Assembly (NCBI GenBank): GCA_026874595.1 | Contig: CM049309.1 | Location: 1,340,076-1,404,075, forward strand | Length of the DNA: 64,000 bases | Direction: 5' to 3' | Source of the DNA: Sipunculus nudus | Taxonomy: Eukaryota > Annelida > Sipuncula > Golfingiida > Sipunculidae | Shown: positions 58,601 to 64,000 of the stretch, in pieces | Position numbering within the stretch: the stretch's first letter is position 1 | Layout of the letters: every line of letters begins with the position of its first letter | Translations under genes and position numbers: made by a program | The notes under the pieces: model-generated | Databases searched by the model: none | What the model was told of the DNA's origin: nothing | Seen by the model: only the letters and a program-made list of their open reading frames with translations

Positions 58601-61146
58601 GAATGAAATATAATATCCTTTATATATATGCAAAGGTGTTTTAACTCCCGCTGTTCTTTACCTCATCAATTACAACTGAGCACCCTGACCTATTGGTCCT
58701 TTGTTTTGTTGTTTTTATGCACAATTTAAAGATCTGAAGCACTATGGACTTGATTTGTGTGTTGTTCAATGCATCATTTAAAGAACTGATGCAAATTCTC
58801 TTCCCAGAACATTTCTACTTACTTTTTCTTGACTAGTAATTAATTTTTGTGTGGGGTTTAAATTATATATAAATATAAAATGTAGGATATTTGTCCATGT
58901 GTTGACTATATGAATCAGAGTAGGAGCAGGAAATATATCCAATAATTAAGTAACGTGACAGTAAGGTAACTGGAAATTAGTGTTCAGATCAATGGGGTCT
59001 ACTTTTCATTTTTGCAATAATGATAAATATATATAAATATATAAAAAATGACTGTTGCCAGTCTCCCATCAAACAACTCCAATTTAAAATTTTGGATTTG
59101 GTGTTTGGGGAAAAAAAAACAACTATTATTTGTCACTTCATATCCATCTTTTGTAGGTTCCAACCATTATGGCATTGCAGGGTGGTATGCAATGCAAGCC
59201 TTGGAAAAAGGAATAATGGTAACATAAAACCTCAATACAATTTTGCATTTTAATAACCCTTGACTCTAACTTCTCACTTATGTGATTGTATATAATTATA
59301 TTTTGTTGAATATTGAGAAAGATTTTTCTAAAATGAATATTTTTATTTCAATTCAAGGATTGTATTTTGGATTAGCAGTGATAGCAATATTATTGAGTTT
59401 CAGTGTGTCTTTCTGTTAAAGGTTTTATTTATATAAACACTTAAAAAGTATACTAATGACTTTTTGACTGCAGAATGTTTTGCATAGCTTATCTGTGGAT
59501 AAAGTATGTATAATATTTAATTTTATCCTTTAAAGTTTATTAATTTTATTTACTTTCAGGGTATGTCTTTCACAAACACCTCACCACTTCAGGTACCAAC
59601 ACGAGCCAGACAGGTAAGTAAAAATGGAAAAAAAAGTCACTCAAGCACACATACATTGAGAGAATGAAAAAGAGTGAGAGATTTAGAGCAAGGGAGAGAG
59701 AGAGATTTGTATCAGGTTACAGATTCTTTATGGGTTCAGAGTTATTACATGATGCAGTCTAAGCAGAAAGCACCAAGAATTTTGTTAATATACAGCTACG
59801 TTTCCCATGATATTTTGGAAATGGGTTAAAATCGTAATGTTTTTGGCAACAATACTTGACATGTTGATTGGAGGTGTGGACCAGACACCCAATTGAGCCT
59901 GGACCTGTCTGGTTCACAATTTTGGTTGGACCAGACCAGACTGCTAACACAAAATATCAGATCACTTTCGAAACTGGTTTGGACCACCCCATCTTAATTA
60001 ATTTAATTGCTTGTGTTATAGATGAATTTGTTTCATTTCTTAAGGTTCAACCAACAATCATACCCTTATTATGGACAATGTGTTTGTTAAGCAACAATAG
60101 GACTAGACCACTCTGATGATGGACTGGAACAACAGGAGATGGTGTGATCTCGTCTGCACCTCTAATGTTGATAAGAGGTTCTGGTCTGAAACTGATTGGC
60201 TGAGAACTGATGGTTGCCTGAAATAAAGTTGATACCACAGGGGCTGTCATAAACTGATATAAGTTAGAATACTCTGGTTGGCTTTATGCATGTTGGGGAT
60301 TCTACTTCACAATATCTACAGAATTATGAATAAACATGAATAAGATGTCCAATCAACACAGGTGAAAACTACTTTATACAATGGCCTCACAAGCATTTCA
60401 TTCTTAATTCATGTATGTAGCCTTTACAGTCAAATATACAGTATATCAAAGATAGTGTTACAAATAACATAAAATACACCTTCCTCGTTATTTCTTAAAC
60501 ATACTTTGGAGATATTCTGACAAATGGGCAAACATGGTTGAACATATACCCTCAGCCACATTGTGTGACACACAGGTAGCTATGGGTGAACACATAATCT
60601 CAGCCATATTGTATGACAGACAAACAAACATGGGTGAACACATAACCTCAGCCATATTATGTGACAAACAGACAGACACGTGTGAACACATAACCTCAGC
60701 CATATTGTGTTGCAGACAGAAAAAAAACGTAGCGACACATAATGTCAGCCAGCTTGACTGACAGCTTGCAAGATACCTCAAGCACTGTCTCTTGCTTTGC
60801 AGGCAACCTTAGGAACTAACCCAATTGCTGTGGCAGCACCAGGTAAAGAGGGAGACAGTTTTGTTCTTGACATGGCTACCTCTACCTGTGCCCTTGGAAA
60901 GGTGAGATGATATAACAATGTTTACATAGTGTAACTAAGTGCAACTTTACACTTACATGGTTGTAAGGTATATACATTCAAACTAACATGTAATGAAATA
61001 CACCACTGCAGAATGTTTTAGTGAACTTTTGATGGGGAAAAGGTAAAAAGAGTCATCAGGAGTAAGTTAATGTAGGCTCAAAAAATTCACAGGTCCAAAC
61101 ACAGAGTAACAACTTACTTCTTTTCATTAGTGAGATGAGAATTGTA

Positions 61147-61206
<60 letters not shown>

Positions 61207-61295
61207 TTATCTACACATTATCACTGTAGGTTGAGCTACATAATGTCAAGGGTATTCCTATACCTAGAGGCTGGGGAGCAGACTCAAAGGGCAGG
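46403..61295 (+). CDS. Malate/L-lactate dehydrogenase (Ldh_2 family) oxidoreductase, 5' two thirds, six exons
   Basis: Six exons join in frame: 46403-46655, 54364-54552, 59157-59218, 59560-59613, 60803-60901 and 61230-61295, giving 241 residues; the gene continues past the window. All introns are GT-AG. The product resembles the NAD(P)-dependent 2-hydroxyacid dehydrogenases of the Ldh_2/YjmC type, which interconvert 2-oxoacids and 2-hydroxyacids. Family marks seen are GHFSHG (residues 75-80, with the conserved His), SNHYG (149-153), LGTNPIAVAAP in exon 5 and LDMATS just after it, and GWGADSKGR in exon 6. The family is usually about 340-370 residues. The first 29 residues are basic with no acidic residue, so a mitochondrial presequence is plausible (inference). 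The start ATG has A at -3 and G at +4. Introns 1, 2, 4 and 6 hold large tandem arrays. Exact substrate cannot be told from sequence. Confidence 0.9.
47143..50650 (+). repeat. 59-bp satellite built from the exon 2 splice-acceptor junction (domain 1)
   Basis: About 59 head-to-tail units, exact period 59 where checked (for example 47161 to 47220). Each unit runs GAGCTGGATTTATTTTTCAG|ACATGTATGTAGCAGAC and on to CAACAATTT. The part after CAG matches the first 17 bases of Ldh_2 exon 2 at 16 positions. Units are nearly identical; changes are A/T in 'caacaa/catcaa', a few CAG-to-CAA changes at the acceptor, and a few 'acttc/actac'. It lies wholly inside intron 1. Confidence 0.97.
50651..50990 (+). 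repeat. Transition zone of the acceptor satellite
   Basis: Variant units with insertions (ACGTAATTTTTTTTAGACATATATG, ACATAAAAAAAAACTG) alternate with standard 59-bp units. The same variants return at 53.6-54.0 kb, so they flank the homogenised 143-bp block on both sides. Confidence 0.85.
50991..53550 (+). repeat. 143-bp higher-order repeat of the acceptor satellite (domain 2)
   Basis: About 18 copies with exact 143-bp spacing (for example 51040, 51183, 51326). Each copy holds one 59-bp unit with an intact CAG acceptor and two diverged units with CAA in place of CAG, plus a CAGAG|GTAATT donor-like site. Copies differ at very few sites. The recurring 72-codon frames here are a by-product of the period and are not genes. 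Confidence 0.95.
53551..54363 (+). repeat. Diverged right end of the acceptor satellite, abutting exon 2
   Basis: Irregular units, about 59-70 bp, grow closer to the genuine junction sequence (TATCAGAC replaces TAGCAGAC) as exon 2 is approached. The last units end exactly at the functional acceptor at 54363. Confidence 0.9.
54364..54552 (+). CDS. Ldh_2 gene exon 2
   Basis: The acceptor is TTTTTTTCAG at 54354-54363 and the donor is G|GTAGG at 54553. It encodes residues 86-147 plus split codons, starting MYVSDIKSG and ending GVGWTVAK. The family-typical patterns VIHETSATACIDGRN and LGPVVGNKAM are present. The exon start is the sequence that has been amplified in the upstream satellite. Another acceptor-like CAG lies 31 bases upstream (54330-54332). 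Confidence 0.93.
54685..56275 (+). repeat. 27-bp minisatellite in intron 2 of the Ldh_2 gene
   Basis: About 55-60 units of TGTCCTCAGTTATTTTGTGA plus ACGAGCA. A block of about 180 bp (around 54960-55140) is duplicated at about 55150-55330. Because 27 is a multiple of three, long frames stay open on both strands (+ 54947-56041, SYFVNEHVL repeats; - 55286-56140, HKITEDMLV repeats). These lie in an intron and look like period artefacts. Confidence 0.92.
56640..58290 (+). repeat. ~280-bp tandem repeat with GGTGGCGCCACC palindromes
   Basis: Five to six units spaced 278-280 bp (GGTGGCGCC at 56925, 57203, 57483, 57763, 58042). Each unit has two half-units, each with a GGTGGCGCCACC-like palindrome, a GATATGAG motif and CAAACAGATGG. 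It ends with ACAGACACACAAACGGACGC, a (CGG)n run (58450-58470) and GCAGCTGAAAACATAG, an end like the CAGCTGAG tails of other repeats here. Confidence 0.88.
58500..58710 (-). mobile_element. Dispersed repeat copy with palindromic head (minus orientation)
   Basis: AAGTGATCAGCTTTATTTGTCC, GCAGGCACTGTTGAATGAAAT and GCAAAGGTGTTTTAACTCCC match the bodies at 60-885 and 1320-2640. It ends in a degenerate ACAACTGAGCACCCTGACC head at about 58673. Confidence 0.6.
58711..59156 (+). other. Remaining intron 2 of the Ldh_2 gene
   Basis: AT-rich unique-looking sequence leading to the exon 3 acceptor; nothing else recognised. Confidence 0.6.
59157..59218 (+). CDS. Ldh_2 gene exon 3
   Basis: This 62-nt exon lies between acceptor CTTTTGTAG (ends 59156) and donor ATG|GTAAC (59219). 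It encodes residues 149-168, SNHYGIAGWYAMQALEKGIM, after completing Gly148. SNHYG matches the conserved SNHFG block of the family. It starts in phase 1 and ends in phase 0. Confidence 0.92.
59560..59613 (+). CDS. Ldh_2 gene exon 4
   Basis: This 54-nt exon lies between acceptor TACTTTCAG (ends 59559) and donor CAG|GTAAGT (59614). It encodes GMSFTNTSPLQVPTRARQ, residues 169-186. The FTNTSP..PT.A motif is typical of the family and leads into the GTNP block of the next exon. Both boundaries are phase 0. Confidence 0.92.
59614..60534 (+). other. Left part of Ldh_2 intron 4
   Basis: It contains a short GA run near 59690-59705 and a stretch with repeated GGACCAGAC/CTGGACC words (about 59870-59990), possibly a degraded element. 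No gene seen. Confidence 0.5.
60535..60725 (+). repeat. 48-bp tandem repeat in intron 4
   Basis: Four units (GAACA at 60540, 60588, 60636 and beyond) of TGGGTGAACACATAACCTCA plus GCCATATTGTGTGACAGACAAACA. Both strands stay open because 48 is a multiple of three; not coding. Confidence 0.85.
60803..60901 (+). CDS. Ldh_2 gene exon 5
   Basis: This 99-nt exon lies between acceptor CTTTGCAG (ends 60802) and donor AAG|GTGAG (60902). It encodes residues 187-219 and carries the two strongest family signatures, LGTNPIAVAAPG and LDMATSTCALGK. Both boundaries are phase 0. Confidence 0.93.
61148..61199 (+). repeat. (TA)n microsatellite in intron 5
   Basis: An uninterrupted TA run about 30 bases upstream of the exon 6 acceptor, followed by ACACAC. 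Confidence 0.95.
61230..61295 (+). CDS. Ldh_2 gene exon 6
   Basis: This 66-nt exon lies between acceptor TCACTGTAG (ends 61229) and donor AGG|GTAAG (61296). It encodes residues 220-241, ending GWGADSKGR, the position of the family GWA-D-x-G motif. Later exons must lie beyond base 64000, because a satellite fills the rest of the window. Confidence 0.9.
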
Positions 61296-61569
61296 GTAAG
61301 TAAAAAAATAACTATTATATTTTTTGCCCCAGAAAATACACTGGACTGACATTTTGTGGGCAGGTAATGCAAACTTTATGTGTGATGAACTCTCTTGTGG
61401 AGACTTTCATGCAAGCATGAGATTTTCAGTGCTACTTGGCTTGCTGTGTGTTTTCTGTGTTGCATTCCGCTGGTAAAAATACAACTAATAAAATATTAGC
61501 CATGCTCCATATCCATGCATGCGATTTGCAGCACAGCAAAAACATGCATAAGTTTTGGAATCCAGCAGT

Positions 61570-64000
61570 CCTAGATTTGTGAGGCAACGGCATGGGAATT
61601 CTGCCTAAATGACCTACCATATTTTGTTTCACCAGCTGATTTATGAGGCATCGTCATGGGAGTTCTGCCTAAATGACCTACCATATTTTGTTTCACCACC
61701 TGATTTATGAGGCATCGTCATGGGAATTCTGCCTAAATGACCTACCATATTTTGTTTCACCACCTGATTTATGAGGCATCGTCATGGGAATTCTGCCTAA
61801 ATGACCTACCATATTTTGTTTTACCACCTGATTTATGAGGCATCGTCATGGGAGTTCTGCCTAAATGACCTACCATATTTTGTTTCACCACCTGATTTAT
61901 GAAGCATCGGCATGGGAATTCTGCCTAAATGACCTACCATATTTTGTTTCACCACCTGATTTATGAGGCATCGGCATGGGAATTCTGCCTAAATGACCTA
62001 CCATATTTTGTTTCACCACCTGATTTATGAGGCATCGTCATGGGAATTCTGCCTAAATGACCTACCATATTTTGTTTCACCACCTGATTTATGAGGCATC
62101 GTCATGGGAGTTCTGCCTAAATGACCTACCATATTTTGTTTCACCACCTGATTTATGAAGCATCGGCATGGGAATTCTGCCTAAATGACCTACCATATTT
62201 TGTTTCACCACCTGATTTATGAGGCATCGGCATGGGAATTCTGCCTAAATGACCTACCATATTTTGTTTCACCACCTGATTTATGAGGCATTGTCATGGG
62301 AATTCTGCCTAAATGACCTACCATATTTTGTTTCACCACCTGATTTATGAGGCATCGTCATGGGAATTCTGCCTAAATGACTTACCATATTTTGTTTCAC
62401 CACCTGATTTATGAGGCACCGTCATGGGAATTCTGCCTAAATGACCTACCATATTTTGTTTCACCACCTGATTTATGAGGCATTGTCATGGGAATTCTGC
62501 CTAAATGACCTACCATATTTTGTTTCACCACCTGATTTATGAGGCACCGTCATGGGAATTCTGCTTAAATGACCTACCATATTTTGTTTCACCACCTGAT
62601 TTATGAGGCACCGTCATGGGAATTCTGCCTAAATGACTTACCATATTTTGTTTCACCACCTGATTTATGAGGCATCGTCATGGGAATTCTGCCTAAATAA
62701 CCTGCCATATTTTGTTTCACCACCTGATTTATGAGGCATCGTCATGGTAATTCTGCCTAAATGACCTACCATATTTTGTTTCACCACCTGATTTATGAGG
62801 CATCGTCATGGGAATTCTGCCTAAATGACCTACCATATTTTGTTTCACCACCTGATTTATGAGGCATAGTCATGGGAATTCTGCCTAAATGACCTACCAT
62901 ATTTTGTTTCACCACCTGATTTATGAGGCATCGTCATGGGAATTCTGCTTAAATGACCTACCATATTTTGTTTCACCACCTGATTTATGAGGCATCGTCA
63001 TGGGAATTCTGCCTAAATGACCTACCATATTTTGTTTCACCACCTGATTTATGAGGCATCGTCATGGGAATTCTGCCTAAATGACCTACCATATTTTGTT
63101 TCACCACCTGATTTATGAGGCATCGTCATGGGAATTCTGCCTAAATGACCTACCATATTTTGTTTCACCACCTGATTTATGAGGCATCGTCATGGGAATT
63201 CTGCCTTAATGACCTACCATATTTTGTTTCACCACCTGATTTATGAGGCATCGTCATGGGAATTCTGCCTAAATGACCTACCATATTTTGTTTCACCACC
63301 TGATTTATGAGGCATCGTCATGGGAATTCTGCCTAAATGACCTACCATATTTTGTTTCACCACCTGATTTATGAGGCATCGTCATGGGAATTCTGCCTAA
63401 ATGACCTACCATATTTTGTTTCACCACCTGATTTATGAGGCATCTTCATGGGAATTCTGCCAAAATGACCTGCCATATTTTGTTTCACCACCTGATTTAT
63501 GAGGCATCGTCATGGGAATTCTGCCTAAATGACCTACCATATTTTGTTTCACCACCTGATTTATGAGGCATCGTCATGGGAATTCTGCCTAAATGACCTA
63601 CCATATTTTGTTTCACCACCTGATTTATGAGGCATCGTCATGGGAATTCTGCCTAAATGACCTACCATATTTTGTTTCACCACCTGATTTATGAGGCATC
63701 GTCATGGGAATTCTGCCTAAATGACTTACCATATTTTGTATCACCACCTGAATTATGAGGCATCGTCATGGGAATTCTGCCTAAATGACTTACCATATTT
63801 TGTATCACCACCTGAATTATGAGGCATCGTCATGGGAATTCTGCTTAAATGACCTACCATATTTTGTATCACCTCCTGAATTATGAGGCATCGTCATGGG
63901 AATTCTGCCTAAATGACCTACCATATTTTGTTTCACCACCTGAATTATGAGGCATCGTCATGGGAATTCTGCTTAAATGACCTACCATATTTTGTTTCAC
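61570..64000 (+). repeat. 64-bp satellite in intron 6, running off the window
   Basis: About 38 units with exact 64-bp spacing (CTGAT at 61636 and 61700). The unit is CTGATTTATGAGGCATCGTC, ATGGGAATTCTGCCTAAATG, ACCTACCATATTTTGTTTCA, CCAC. The first unit is diverged (CTAGATTTGTGAGGCAACGG). Some units share variants (GGCATCGGCATGG, CACCGTC, TGACTTACC, TGTATCACC) in local clusters, as expected of unequal exchange. Most units carry an EcoRI site GAATTC. No similarity to the coding exons was seen. Confidence 0.96.

Noticed and set aside
60488-60781. Frames on both strands with 16-residue repeats
   Set aside because: By-product of the 48-bp intron repeat.
1-64000. Transposase, reverse transcriptase or viral genes
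   Set aside because: No frame showed such motifs; all mobile elements seen appear non-autonomous.

Overview
The window is animal nuclear DNA. It has spliced genes with GT-AG introns, many kinds of tandem arrays, small DNA-transposon relatives and long microsatellites. Two TGF-beta-superfamily ligand genes, an Ldh_2-family oxidoreductase gene, and dispersed repeats with (GGAC)n tails and palindromic heads suggest a marine lophotrochozoan, most likely a bivalve mollusc. This is inference: no sequence search was possible. No transposase, reverse transcriptase, viral gene, rRNA or CRISPR array was seen.

Layout. 1-10.4 kb is repeat-rich: two copies of a head-bearing dispersed repeat, one possible first exon of an unknown membrane protein on the minus strand (3474-3759), a Harbinger-like MITE (4704-5322), and a 2-kb element made of ~340-bp tandem units (8391-10394). 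10.97-34.26 kb carries two tandem minus-strand paralogues of secreted TGF-beta/activin/myostatin-type ligands. Gene A has exons 23186-22832, 13869-13333 and 11146-10968 (356 aa). Gene B has exons 34257-33861, 32978-32421 and 27772-27594 (377 aa). Both have three coding exons, phase-1 introns at the same places, a 179-nt last exon, a furin site and nine cysteines in the mature domain. Gene A intron 1 (9 kb) holds a hAT-like MITE with a perfect 8-bp target duplication, a 70-bp satellite and a possible extra Cys-rich exon.

34.3-46.4 kb is intergenic: a 105-bp array (39.86-41.24 kb), about 2 kb of purine-rich strand-asymmetric DNA, and more dispersed repeats. From 46403 to the right edge runs a plus-strand gene for a malate/L-lactate dehydrogenase (Ldh_2) family enzyme. 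Six coding exons (241 residues, about two thirds of the protein) lie in the window. Its introns are filled with different tandem arrays.

The most notable observation is in intron 1 of that gene. A 7.2-kb array of 59-bp units, becoming a 143-bp higher-order repeat, is built from the intron-3'-end/exon-2-start junction itself. Most units carry a pyrimidine tract, a CAG acceptor and a copy of the first codons of exon 2, followed by an in-frame stop. The genuine acceptor at 54363 is therefore preceded by on the order of 90 decoy 3' splice sites.
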